Source: Streptosporangium subroseum
GTDB lineage: Bacteria > Actinomycetota > Actinomycetes > Streptosporangiales > Streptosporangiaceae
DNA length: 64,000 nucleotides
Direction of reading: 5' to 3'
Assembly (NCBI RefSeq): GCF_900188345.1
Contig: NZ_FZOD01000013.1
Coordinates: forward strand, 62,001-126,000
Below, piece after piece: positions 14,222 to 22,434 of the stretch. The translations under genes were made by a program, and so were the position numbers. The notes under the pieces are model-generated. The model did not search any database. It was not told the DNA's origin and saw nothing but the letters and a program-made list of their open reading frames with translations. The first letter of the stretch is position 1, and each line of letters starts with the position of its first letter.

Positions 14222-16894
14222 GTGAGTACACACAAGGTCCAGGCTTCGGGCAGCGGTCTGCGCCTGAGGAATTGGCGCGTGCGTTCGAGACTCGTCGCGC
14301 TCATCCTGGTGCCCACCGTCGCCGCGGTGCTGCTCGGCGGGGTCCAAGTATTCGCCTCAATGCGCGCTGCCACCGACTACCAACGGGTCAACGACCTCGC
14401 CAGGCTCTCCGACCATGTCGGCCAGCTCACCCATGAGCTGGCCTCCGAGCGCGACCGCATGGCCTGGTTCATCGCCCTCGGCCGGCCGCAGGGCGGCGTG
14501 AAGGTCGTGACCGACCGGATGAGTTCGGTGGACGGAGCGGTGAGGCGCGTCCGCGACAGCGGCACCCCGCTCATGGACGCGCTGAGCGGCCGTACCAAGG
14601 ACAAGGTCGAGACCGGGCTCGCCCGGCTGGACGATCTCCAGCCATTGCGGGACCAGGCGCTGAAGTCGACGCTGCTGCCCGACGCCGCCATCGACGCCTA
14701 CTCCCTGATCATGGCCGACCTGCTCTCCCTCCACGACGAGCTCGGCAAGGGCAGCGCCGACGATGTGCTCCTGGGCCAGGCCCTTACCCTGGGGGCCCTC
14801 GCCCGCGCCAAGGAGGCGCTCTCACTCCAGCGTGCTCTGCTCACGGTGGTGCTGGTCGCCGAGCGGTTCGAGCAGGGGCAGATGGAGGCGTTCCTCGGCG
14901 CGCTCTCCACCGAGCGCAACGAACGCAAGATCGTCGCCGCCGAGGCCGGAGGCGAGGGCCGCCGTCTCTTCGACGAGACGGTCAACGGCAGGACCGCCGA
15001 CCGGGCCGAGTTCCTCCGGGAGCTGATCCTGCTCCGCGCGGCCTCCGGCGCCCCGCTGAAGGGGCTGGACCTGGCGAAGAAGGACGACGCCAAGGAGTGG
15101 TACGACGCGTCGTCGGTGACGATCGACCGGATGCGCGAGGTCGAGAAGCGGTACGCCCAGGACATCGTCGTGCGGAGCCAGGAGCTGAGGAACGCCGAGC
15201 AGAGTCGTGCCCTGCTGGTCGCCGCAGCGGTCGCGGGCCTGCTGCTGATCGTGCTGCTGATCACCACCGGGGTGGCGCGCTCGCTGGTCAGACCGTTGCA
15301 GCGGCTGCGCAGGGAGGCTCTGGAGGTCGCCGGAGAACGGCTGCCCGCCTACGTCCAGCAGGTGCGCGAGTCGCGTGACGGTGAGCTCCCCGCCGAGGTG
15401 CCGTCGATCGGGGTCGTGTCCCGCGACGAGATCGGTGAGGTCGCGCGGGCGTTCGACGAGGTTCACCGGGAGGCGGTACGGCTGGCGGGCGACGAGGCCA
15501 GGCTGCGCAACACGGTCAACGCGATGTTCGTCAACCTCTCCCGCCGGAGCCAGACACTGGTGGAACGCCAGCTCACCCTGGTCGAACGGCTGGAGCGCGG
15601 CGAGCGCGACGACCAGCGCCTGGCCGACCTGTTCAAGCTCGACCACCTGGCCACCCGCATGCGCCGTAACAGCGAGAACCTCCTGGTCCTGGCCGGTCAG
15701 GAGGTGGTGCGGCGCTGGCGTCAGCCGGTCGAGCTGATGGACGTGGTCCGGGCCTCGCTGTCGGAGGTGGAGAACTACGAACGGGTGGTGACCCGGGTCA
15801 ACTCCGAGGTCGCCGTGGCGGGCCCGGCGGTGAGCGACGTGGTCCACCTGCTCGCGGAGCTGGTGGAGAACGCGGTCTCGTTCTCGTCCAGGACCAGCGA
15901 GGTCGTGGTGTCCAGCAGCCGCATCGACGGCGGCGGTGTGATGATCTCGGTGGCCGACCAGGGCATCGGCATGACGCCCGACGAGATCTCCCAGGTGAAC
16001 TGGCGCCTGGCCAACCCCCAGACCGCCGACGCCTCGGTCGCCCGCCGCATGGGGCTGTTCGTGGTCGGCCACCTCGCGCTCAAACACGGCATCCGCGTTC
16101 AGCTCAGCCCCCAGGAAACCGGCCTGAACGCCATGATCGTCCTTCCCGAGAGCCTGCTCGCCCCTCTCCCCGATGCCACCCCCCTCCCCGGCTCCCTCAC
16201 CGCGACCGGTGCCGCGCCCGCGCGGTTCGGCGGGCCGCTCCCCGTGGTTCCCCTCCTGGCGGCGCCGTTCGCCCAGGAGATGTCCGCGGTGCCATCGCAG
16301 ACCTGGCCCGCGGGGATGGCGGAGCCGAGCGTGTGGAACCCGCCCGCCGAACGGCTCACCTGGGCGGAGCGGGAGGACAGCCGGTTTCCCCAGCCGCCGC
16401 CCGACCCGCTCGACCGTCGCCTCGGCGAGGCGAACGGCCTCGGATCGATGCCGAAGGGGGGAGCGTCGTCGCCGGATTCGGAGGGCGAGTTTCTGCCGAT
16501 CTTCGCCGCGGTGGAGTCGGCCTGGTTCCGCATCGCCGCGACTCTCGCGGAGAACCCCGACGGTGAGCCCTCCACCGCCGAGTTCCCCGCCGTGGATTCG
16601 GGCCGGGCCGTTCCCGCGGAGCCCCGGGCCGAGCCCGACTCCTGGTCGTCCCCCGGTGACAGCGGCTGGCGGGCCGCCCAGGCGGCGAGCGTCCCCACCT
16701 CCGGCGGGACGACCGCGTCGGGCCTGCCCAAACGGGCTCCCAGGGACAATCTGATCCCCGGCTCGGTGAGCCCGCTCATCCAGCCTCAGCCGCCCGCGGC
16801 GCCCATCTCGGCCGAGAAGGTCCGCAGCCGGTTGTCCAGTTTCCAGGAGGGCGTGCGCAAGGCCCGTAACGAGCTCCCGAACCGGGAGAATTAA
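14222..16894 (+). CDS. cvnA2: Half-conservon 2 CvnA: membrane histidine-kinase-like sensor
   Basis: CvnA paralogue of about 890 residues. LRLRNWRVRSRL leads into membrane helix 1, followed by an extracellular NIT-like domain, a second helix (LLVAAAVAGLLLIVLLI), HAMP, the LFKLDHLATRMRRN core and an HATPase domain (ELVENAVSFSS; ADQGIGMTPDE). The linker after the ATPase is shorter and Pro-rich without clear tandem repeats. The tail keeps EFLPIFAAVESAWFR, LPKRAPRDNLIPG and VRSRLSSFQEGVRKAR. GTG 14222 was chosen because GAGAGG lies 9 bases upstream, in the same CGAGAGGCAGCG context as cvnA4; in-frame ATG 14153 is an alternative. It is followed three bases later by a cvnC gene, with no cvnB between them. 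Confidence 0.88.
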   Translation: MSTHKVQASGSGLRLRNWRVRSRLVALILVPTVAAVLLGGVQVFASMRAATDYQRVNDLARLSDHVGQLTHELASERDRMAWFIALGRPQGGVKVVTDRMSSVDGAVRRVRDSGTPLMDALSGRTKDKVETGLARLDDLQPLRDQALKSTLLPDAAIDAYSLIMADLLSLHDELGKGSADDVLLGQALTLGALARAKEALSLQRALLTVVLVAERFEQGQMEAFLGALSTERNERKIVAAEAGGEGRRLFDETVNGRTADRAEFLRELILLRAASGAPLKGLDLAKKDDAKEWYDASSVTIDRMREVEKRYAQDIVVRSQELRNAEQSRALLVAAAVAGLLLIVLLITTGVARSLVRPLQRLRREALEVAGERLPAYVQQVRESRDGELPAEVPSIGVVSRDEIGEVARAFDEVHREAVRLAGDEARLRNTVNAMFVNLSRRSQTLVERQLTLVERLERGERDDQRLADLFKLDHLATRMRRNSENLLVLAGQEVVRRWRQPVELMDVVRASLSEVENYERVVTRVNSEVAVAGPAVSDVVHLLAELVENAVSFSSRTSEVVVSSSRIDGGGVMISVADQGIGMTPDEISQVNWRLANPQTADASVARRMGLFVVGHLALKHGIRVQLSPQETGLNAMIVLPESLLAPLPDATPLPGSLTATGAAPARFGGPLPVVPLLAAPFAQEMSAVPSQTWPAGMAEPSVWNPPAERLTWAEREDSRFPQPPPDPLDRRLGEANGLGSMPKGGASSPDSEGEFLPIFAAVESAWFRIAATLAENPDGEPSTAEFPAVDSGRAVPAEPRAEPDSWSSPGDSGWRAAQAASVPTSGGTTASGLPKRAPRDNLIPGSVSPLIQPQPPAAPISAEKVRSRLSSFQEGVRKARNELPNREN

Positions 16895-16897
16895 ACC

Positions 16898-17638
16898 GTG
16901 CAGGGTGAATACTGGAATGATCGGCAGGGGTCCCGAGACGGTGGTGGTCTGCCACAGGAAGACCCTCCCCGATATCGGCTGAGGTCCAGGGACGGTCATG
17001 TGCCGCCGCGGGAAGACCCCCCTCGATATCGACAGGGATCCAGAGACGGCCATGACCTGCCACGGGAAGACCCTCCCCGTTATCGGCAGGGGTCCAAGGA
17101 TGGCCGTGACCTGCCACGGGAAGACCCCCCTCGATATCGGCTGAGGTCCAGGGACGGCCATGTGCCGCCCCAGGAGGAACCATTCCGACATGGCGCGCCG
17201 GCCGACCCTCCTGGCGACGACCCGTGGGACGAGCCTCCGGCGTACAACTCGCAACAGGACGTGCCCCTCCCGTACGGCTCGGCATACGGAGAGCCTCCCG
17301 AGGAGGAGAGCTCGCTGGTGCGGATGTACACCGTCAGCCGCGGGCGGACCGCTCCGCGCACCAAGCTCGCCATGGAGGCCCTGGTCTCCTCCGCGACCAC
17401 CGAGCAGCTCGGCCTGTCCTACATTCGCGAATACCGGGTCATCAGCGAGCTCTGCCGTCAGATCCGCTCCGTCGCCGAGATATCCGCCCTCCTCGGCACC
17501 CCCCTCGGCGTCGCGCGCGTCCTGATCACGGACATGGAGTCCGAGGGCCTGGTCCGGATCCACCATCCCCAGATCGATGAGAGGGGCCCGGGGCCCGACC
17601 TCCTCGAACGCGTCCTCGGTGGTCTCAACAGCCTCTGA
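16898..17638 (+). CDS. cvnC2: Half-conservon 2 CvnC: DUF742 with 18-residue repeats
   Basis: DUF742 protein of 246 residues, twice the length of CvnC1. Residues ~12-101 are five tandem copies of an 18-residue hydrophilic unit (SRDG-x3-P-x-EDPPRYR-x2). The DUF742 domain occupies the C-terminal ~120 residues: VRMYTVSRGR, LAMEALVSS, SVAEISALLGTPLGVARVLI, and the end LERVLGGLNSL in place of LERVLSGLRRL. GTG 16898 is three bases after the cvnA2 stop. No cvnD follows, and the GAAAGGG ribosome site and GTG seen at the end of the other cvnC genes are altered here. It may be a specialised two-protein module or the remains of a full conservon. Confidence 0.87.
   Translation: MQGEYWNDRQGSRDGGGLPQEDPPRYRLRSRDGHVPPREDPPRYRQGSRDGHDLPREDPPRYRQGSKDGRDLPREDPPRYRLRSRDGHVPPQEEPFRHGAPADPPGDDPWDEPPAYNSQQDVPLPYGSAYGEPPEEESSLVRMYTVSRGRTAPRTKLAMEALVSSATTEQLGLSYIREYRVISELCRQIRSVAEISALLGTPLGVARVLITDMESEGLVRIHHPQIDERGPGPDLLERVLGGLNSL
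16931..17200 (+). repeat. Five 54-bp in-frame repeats in cvnC2
   Basis: Five contiguous 54-base units encode SRDG...EDPPRYR blocks. The nucleotide sequence alternates between CGATATCG- and GTTATCGG-containing variants, so copies 2 and 5 resemble each other more than their neighbours, as expected from recombination within the array. Confidence 0.85.
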
Positions 17639-17650
17639 CCGCCCCGTGGT

Positions 17651-17730
17651 CCGCCGTTCCACCGGGCTCCGCGTACCGAGACGGGGTGGGCCGCTGTTCC
17701 GCTGGGATCCGCGTGCCGAGACAGGGTGGG
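17651..17730. repeat. 40-bp tandem duplication after cvnC2
   Basis: 17651-17690 and 17691-17730 are adjacent copies differing at six of 40 positions, mostly transitions. They lie in the convergent gap between cvnC2 and the SIS gene and are not inside a supported gene. Confidence 0.8.
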
Positions 17731-17838
17731 GCCGCCTGCTTTCTCGCCGGCGGCTACCGGGCGCCGAGGCTGCCCGATCAGCTGACCGGGTGCGGTGCGG
17801 ATGCGGCCGCTCGTCCTCGTTCGGGTGAGGCGCACTGG

Positions 17839-18936
17839 TTATCCGGCGAGCCACCACCGGGCGGCGATGAGCTCGGCCACCAGTGTCTCGGTCAGGAGCG
17901 CGACGTCGGGGTCGTCGTCGTGGCGGTAGCGGACGGAGCCCTTGGCGTCGGGGAGCTCGCCGCCGACGGTGAGGACGGTGGAGCCGCGCTCGCGGATCCA
18001 CTCCATGGCCTGGTCGTCGTAGGGGGAGCCGGGGAACAGGATGGCCCGGTAGTCGAGGGTCTTGGTCAGGTAGACGTCCACGTGGGACCAGTCGCCGGTC
18101 TCGCACGCGTCGGCCGCCCGGCGGGGGCCCTCGCGGAACATCAGGGCGGACTGCTCGGCGGAGGACAGGTGTTCGGCGGGGGCGATCGTGTAGACGCCGT
18201 TCGGCCCGTCGAGCAGGCTCATCGCCGGCTCCAGCCACTCGCCGCGACGGTCCAGCAGGTCGGTGGTGGCCTCGGCCGTACGGCGCAGCAGGCCGGGCAC
18301 GTCCAGGCGAGGCCCGTTCACGCCGGGCACATTCATGCCGGGCATGTCCAGGCCAGACACGTCCCCGCCAGACACGTCCCCGCCGGGCACGTCCCCGCCG
18401 GGCATGGACATGCCCGGCAGGGAGCCGAGGCCGTGGAGCGGGCCGGACGGGGTGGCGGTGAGGTGGTTCTGCAGGGCCAGGAGCAGGCCGATGGTGTGCT
18501 GGAAGGTCCGGCAGGACACGCCGCCGCGCTCCTCGCCCGCAACCATGGGGACCACCAGGTCGGCGCCCTCGGTGATCGCGGAGCCGGGCCTGTTGGTCAG
18601 GGCGAGCACGAAGGACCGGCCGCGGTAACGGGCGACCGCGTCGAGGGTCTCCCTGCTGCCGCCGGTGGCGGAGATCGCAACGACCAGGGTGTCCGGAGTC
18701 GCCGGATAGGACGCGGTGGCCGAGGCGTACTCGGCCACGGCGTCCACACCCGCCGCCCGCAGGCGCAGCGCGGCCACCCGGGCGGCGTATCGGGAGCTGC
18801 CCATGCCGAGGAAGACCACCCGCCGGATGCCGGCCGGGATCCCGTCGAACGGGTCTCCGGTCTCCAGGGCGCTCGCCAGCGCGGCCAGCGCGGCAGGCTT
18901 GGCCTCCAGGTCGGCGAGGTACAGCTCGGGATTCAC
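17839..18936 (-). CDS. SIS-domain sugar-phosphate isomerase/deaminase-like protein
   Basis: Protein of 365 residues with two SIS (phosphosugar-binding) domains, as in the isomerase half of GlmS and in AgaS-type deaminases. Domain 1 shows VVFLGMGSSRYAARVAALRL and VVAISATGGSRETLDAV (the Ser-rich phosphate loop); domain 2 shows AEHLSSAEQSALMFREGPR and the glutamate-containing isomerase-like region. There is no glutaminase domain. Residues ~172-213 are an inserted run of pentapeptides (G-x-[SDN]-[MV]-[PS]), unusual for the family. ATG 18936 follows AAGGAG. It lies downstream of the kinase gene on the same strand, across six 26-bp repeats. A role on glucosamine-6-phosphate or a similar aminosugar phosphate is inferred from this pairing. 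Confidence 0.8.
   Translation of the reverse strand: MNPELYLADLEAKPAALAALASALETGDPFDGIPAGIRRVVFLGMGSSRYAARVAALRLRAAGVDAVAEYASATASYPATPDTLVVAISATGGSRETLDAVARYRGRSFVLALTNRPGSAITEGADLVVPMVAGEERGGVSCRTFQHTIGLLLALQNHLTATPSGPLHGLGSLPGMSMPGGDVPGGDVSGGDVSGLDMPGMNVPGVNGPRLDVPGLLRRTAEATTDLLDRRGEWLEPAMSLLDGPNGVYTIAPAEHLSSAEQSALMFREGPRRAADACETGDWSHVDVYLTKTLDYRAILFPGSPYDDQAMEWIRERGSTVLTVGGELPDAKGSVRYRHDDDPDVALLTETLVAELIAARWWLAG
18292..18420 (-). repeat. 15-bp tandem repeats inside the SIS gene
   Basis: About eight units of 15 bases encode GGDVP, GGDVS, GLDMP, GMNVP and similar pentapeptides. Central copies are nearly identical. The insertion lies between the two SIS domains, so it probably forms a flexible surface linker. 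Confidence 0.8.
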
Positions 18937-18954
18937 ATGCGCTCCTTCAACTTC

Positions 18955-19110
18955 AGCGTCGGGTCACCGGTGCCACGACCAGCGTCGGGTCACCGGTATC
19001 ACGACCAACGTCGGGTCACCGGTGCCACGACCAACGTCGGCTCACCGGTATCACGACCTACATCAGGTCACCGGTACCGCGACCGATGTCGGGTCACCGG
19101 TACCACGACC
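18955..19110. repeat. Six contiguous 26-bp repeats
   Basis: Units start at 18955, 18981, 19007, 19033, 19059 and 19085, each 26 bases with a conserved GTCACCGGT core and CACGACC or CGCGACC end. The third and fourth positions after the core alternate (GCC/ATC) between successive copies. The array fills almost the whole spacer between the kinase and SIS genes, and its last copy contains the kinase stop codon and the codons before it. There are no spacers, so it is not a CRISPR array. Confidence 0.92.
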
Positions 19111-20062
19111 GTAGGACGCCCATGGGTGCGTAACGCCAGCGGGGGAGGTGACCGGCGGCGTAGATGAGCTCGCGGCACTCCTGCTCGATCTCGAACGGGC
19201 GGAGCAGGGAGCGGTCCAGCAGGCCGGCGTGGCCGAGTTCGGTCAGGCGGCCGAGATAGGCGGACTCCAGGGCGGCACGGGCGCCGGCGGCCCATCCGGC
19301 GATCACGAGGGGGTCGGCGTCGCGGCGCTTGACGGCGACCTGGCCGACGTGTTCGAGGCTGGTGGTGAGCTGGGCGAGGTCACGGGCGGCGGGCTGGAAG
19401 GGATCCGCGCCGACGACCGTCGGATTGCCGTCGAAGTCGATCACCGCGTAACCGTCACGCCAGCGGAGCATCTGACCCACGTGCAGGTCGCCGTGGATGC
19501 GGATCAGCGGGGTGGCGCCGGAGGAGGCCAGCGGGGCGATCTCCGCGCGGAGCGCGCCGGCGTGGGCCGAGAGCCAGTCGCCGTCGTCACCGCCGGTCAG
19601 CGTGAGAGCCGTGTTCACGGCCTCTTCGGCTCGGGTGAACCACCGGTTCACCGGTCCAGTGCCATGATGTCCACGTTTGTCTGGTGTGTGCCGTGCGGGG
19701 AAGGTCGCGGTGCGCACGGGGTCGGGGAAGGTCTCGGACGGGGTGGCCATCGCCGCGTGCAGGTCGGCGGAGAGAACGCCCAGGTCGGCGGCGAAGGACG
19801 TGCCGCCGGAGACGGCCTCGTCCACGCACCACTCCCAGCCGTCCACGGCATCCGGGAGGTAGGCGGTGACCAGGGCGAGCAACAGTTCGCCTTCATCGTC
19901 CCGGCGGGACACGGCCGCGTACGGCGTGGCCGTCGCGGTGAAGCCGACCGAGGTCAGGTGGGCGAACATGTCCGGGGTCGGCTGGGGGAGCGGGGCGGGA
20001 GGGGTGAGCCATTTCACGACCACGCTCTCGCCGACGACCACCGAGCGATTGGTCTGATCCAC
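19094..20062 (-). CDS. Maltokinase/aminoglycoside-phosphotransferase-fold sugar kinase (possible glucosamine kinase)
   Basis: Protein-kinase-like sugar kinase of about 322 residues. Visible: N-lobe TNRSVVVGESVVVKWLTPP (ATP-binding lysine in VVKW), catalytic loop RIHGDLHVGQMLRW and the metal-binding VIDFDGNP. The HGDxHxGQ and IDF[ED]G[EN]P motifs are those of actinobacterial maltokinases and the related glucosamine kinases. The adjacent SIS isomerase points towards an aminosugar rather than maltose. The start is uncertain: the frame stays open to an ATG at 20284, but the 74 residues so added look non-conserved, and GTG 20062 gives the first strand of the N-lobe. Either way, I do not recognise the usual N-terminal cap. 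Its stop lies in a 26-bp repeat. Confidence 0.7.
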   Translation of the reverse strand: MDQTNRSVVVGESVVVKWLTPPAPLPQPTPDMFAHLTSVGFTATATPYAAVSRRDDEGELLLALVTAYLPDAVDGWEWCVDEAVSGGTSFAADLGVLSADLHAAMATPSETFPDPVRTATFPARHTPDKRGHHGTGPVNRWFTRAEEAVNTALTLTGGDDGDWLSAHAGALRAEIAPLASSGATPLIRIHGDLHVGQMLRWRDGYAVIDFDGNPTVVGADPFQPAARDLAQLTTSLEHVGQVAVKRRDADPLVIAGWAAGARAALESAYLGRLTELGHAGLLDRSLLRPFEIEQECRELIYAAGHLPRWRYAPMGVLRSWYR

Positions 20063-20425
20063 GTCGAACCCGCGTTCACCGACCGGATCATCCTGACGAT
20101 TCGATGACGTTTGAGTACCACTTGAGAAACCGGAAGAGGCGGGCTCGGGAAGCGGGTGAAAGTGACGAACGATGAATGGTTTGGAAACAGCGCAGGTCAA
20201 AGCCTCAACTAGTTGGCTCGTTCGCCCATCGCCGGCCTCCGGAACCGTGTCGAGTCGCTTCCATATTGAACATCGGTTCACCAAACAAACCAGGCTTTCC
20301 AGGGGCGGTGTCCCGAAAAGTCTTGCTCAAGTTATTCTTGACTGCAACACTCCTGCTTTGGTCTGCCGTGTCTACTGCGACCAGTCTGCCCCCACTTACA
20401 CTGAATTTTGAAGGAGAATGCGGCC
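20063..20425. other. Divergent promoter region, kinase versus potD
   Basis: No gene supported. Two short dyads are visible: the 10-bp palindrome CAACTAGTTG (20206-20215) and TGAAC-atcg-GTTCA (20267-20280). TTGACT at 20338 could be a -35 element for the rightward operon, but I see no convincing -10. The composition is more A+T-rich than the flanking genes. Confidence 0.5.
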
Positions 20426-21553
20426 GTGTCCCGTATCCGGTACACCCGTCGTTTTCCGGCTGCCGTCATGGTGGTCGGACTTGCGCTCGCAGCATCGGCC
20501 TGCGGCGGGGAGGCCGCAGACACCACTGCCGCCGTCCCCGCCGCCAGTGCCTCTTCCGCGCAGCTCAACCCGAACGCGGATCTTTCCAAGCAGAGCGTGG
20601 CCATCTCGGTCTGGCCCGGCTACACCCCCGAAGACCTCCCCGCGAAGGTCAAGTCCAAGCTCGGGCTGGACCTGAAGGTCGCGCTTCACGACACCAACGA
20701 AATCATCATGGCGAAGCTGACCGCCGGCTCCGACACCGGTTTCGACGTGGCGTTCGTCTCCGGCCAGTACGCCCAGGCCCTCAACGAGGCCGGCCTGCTG
20801 GAGCCGATCCACCCCGAGCTCATCCCGAACCTCGCGAACCTCTACCCCGAGGCCAAGGAGCTCGCCTACGACAAGGGCAACACCTTCTCGGTCCCCTACA
20901 CCTGGGGCACCACGGGCATCTGCTACCGCACCGACCTGGTGAAGACCCCGCCGACGAGCTGGAACGACATCCTCGACCCGCCGGCCGAGGCCCTGAAGAA
21001 GGTCACCATGATGACCACCGAGCGCTGGCTGGCCCTGCCCGCCATCAAGGCGCTCGGCTACTCGGTCAACACCAAGAGCGACGACGAGATCGCCAAGGTC
21101 AAGGCGAAGCTGCTGGAGGCCAAGCCGAAGCTGCTCGGCTACGACGACACCACCTTCGGCGACAAGCTCAAGAGCGGCGAGGCCGTGATGGTCGAGGCGT
21201 GGGACGGCTGGTGCCCGACCACCGAGAAGAACATCAAGTTCGTGGTGCCGAAGGAGGGCAGTGACCTCTGGGTGGACACGATGGTGGTGCTGAAGTCCTC
21301 CAAGAACAAGGAGGCCGCCCACGCGTTCATCAACTACATCCTGGACCCGGAGATCCACGGCTGGGCCGCGGAGACGATCCTCTACAAGGTCCCGAACAAG
21401 GCCGCGATGGACTCCATCGACCCCGCGCTCAAGGCCGCCAACGCCCCGCTCCAGATGACCCCCTCGCAGCTGCTCGAGGGTGAGTCCATCGTCGACCTCG
21501 GCGAGGACTCGGTGAAGTTCACCCGGCTCGCGACCGAGGTCTCGGCGAAGTAG
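20426..21553 (+). CDS. potD: Spermidine/putrescine ABC transporter binding lipoprotein
   Basis: PotD/PotF-type polyamine-binding lipoprotein of 375 residues. RIRYTRRFPAAVMVVGLALA leads to the lipobox AASACGG. The mature body contains ISVWPGYTPEDLPAKVK, the TGFDVAFVSGQYAQALNEAG ligand-lobe strand, YTWGTTGICYRTDLV and a MVEAWDGWCPTT segment whose acidic and aromatic residues suit a cationic amine. GTG 20426 is chosen because AAGGAG lies 9 bases upstream; a TTG at 20408 is in frame but overlaps that ribosome site. The stop overlaps the permease start. It is the first gene of a four-gene transporter operon. Confidence 0.9.
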   Translation: MSRIRYTRRFPAAVMVVGLALAASACGGEAADTTAAVPAASASSAQLNPNADLSKQSVAISVWPGYTPEDLPAKVKSKLGLDLKVALHDTNEIIMAKLTAGSDTGFDVAFVSGQYAQALNEAGLLEPIHPELIPNLANLYPEAKELAYDKGNTFSVPYTWGTTGICYRTDLVKTPPTSWNDILDPPAEALKKVTMMTTERWLALPAIKALGYSVNTKSDDEIAKVKAKLLEAKPKLLGYDDTTFGDKLKSGEAVMVEAWDGWCPTTEKNIKFVVPKEGSDLWVDTMVVLKSSKNKEAAHAFINYILDPEIHGWAAETILYKVPNKAAMDSIDPALKAANAPLQMTPSQLLEGESIVDLGEDSVKFTRLATEVSAK

Positions 21554-22434
21554 TGGCACGTTCCACCGTCTCCGGCGCGCCTGTGAAGTCACAGGCGCGC
21601 CGGTCGCGTGCCCTGGGACGGCTTGTCTTCCTGGGGCCGGGTCTGACCTACCTGATCGTTCTTCTGCTGGTCCCGCTGGCGCTGCTTCTCAGCTACATCC
21701 CCTTCCGAAGGGGCCGCTTCGGCGGCATCGTCTACGAGCTGACCGGGGAGAACTTCACCCGGCTGATCGACCCGCTCTACCTCGACGTCGTGCTCGGTTC
21801 GCTGAAGATCGCCACAATCGCCACGGTGATCGCTCTGCTGGTCGGCTATCCGACGGCCTACCTGATCGCGCAGCTCCCCCGGAAGTGGAAGACGATCGCC
21901 CTGGTCGCGATCGTGCTGCCGTTCTGGACGAACTTCCTGGTCCGCATCTACGCCTGGATCATCCTGCTCAGCGGCCCCGGCCTGGTGAACTCCACGCTCA
22001 TGGACCTGGGGCTGATCGACAAGCCGCTGGAGCTGCTCTACAACCAGGGCACCATCATCACCGGCCTGATCTACTCCTACCTGCCGCTGATGGTGCTGCC
22101 CCTGTACGCGGCGATCGAGAAGCTGGACCCGCAGCTCCGCGAGGCCTCGGCCAACCTCGGAGCCAGGCCCGCCCGGACGTTCCTCTCCGTGACGCTGCCG
22201 CTGACCCTGCCGGGTGTGATCACCGGGTGCCTGTTCGTCTTCGTGCCGAGCTTCGGTAACTTCGTCGTTCCCGAGCTGCTCGGCGGCGGCCGTTCGATCA
22301 TGGTCGGCAACCTGATCAGGGACCAGTTCCTCAAGGCGCGCGACTGGCCGTTCGGAGCCACCCTCTCGCTGGCGCTGATCGCCGTGCTGATCGTCCTGCT
22401 CCTCCTGCAGGCCTGGAGTGCCCGCCGTGCGTAG
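21553..22434 (+). CDS. potB: Polyamine ABC transporter permease 1
   Basis: PotB-type inner-membrane permease, 293 residues, about six helices. The EAA loop (EASANLGARPARTFLSVTLP) docks onto the PotA ATPase. GTG 21553 shares one base with the potD stop (TAGTG). The extended cytoplasmic N-terminus (about 28 residues) is basic. It pairs with the next gene to form the channel. Confidence 0.92.
   Translation: MARSTVSGAPVKSQARRSRALGRLVFLGPGLTYLIVLLLVPLALLLSYIPFRRGRFGGIVYELTGENFTRLIDPLYLDVVLGSLKIATIATVIALLVGYPTAYLIAQLPRKWKTIALVAIVLPFWTNFLVRIYAWIILLSGPGLVNSTLMDLGLIDKPLELLYNQGTIITGLIYSYLPLMVLPLYAAIEKLDPQLREASANLGARPARTFLSVTLPLTLPGVITGCLFVFVPSFGNFVVPELLGGGRSIMVGNLIRDQFLKARDWPFGATLSLALIAVLIVLLLLQAWSARRA

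Noticed and set aside
14822..18238. Very long minus-strand open frame (over 1100 codons) across cvnA2, cvnC2 and the SIS gene
   Set aside because: It is antisense to clear genes on the plus strand, rich in Arg/Gly/His/Pro, has no recognisable domain, and follows from codon bias in high-G+C DNA. Similar shadows lie at 4895-7405, 7669-10158 and 24-506.
18955..19110. CRISPR-like array
   Set aside because: The 26-bp units are directly contiguous with no spacers, and no cas gene is present.
20063..20284. N-terminal extension of the sugar kinase to ATG 20284
   Set aside because: The added 74 residues look unlike any kinase cap and overlap short dyads of a divergent promoter. Kept only as an alternative start.
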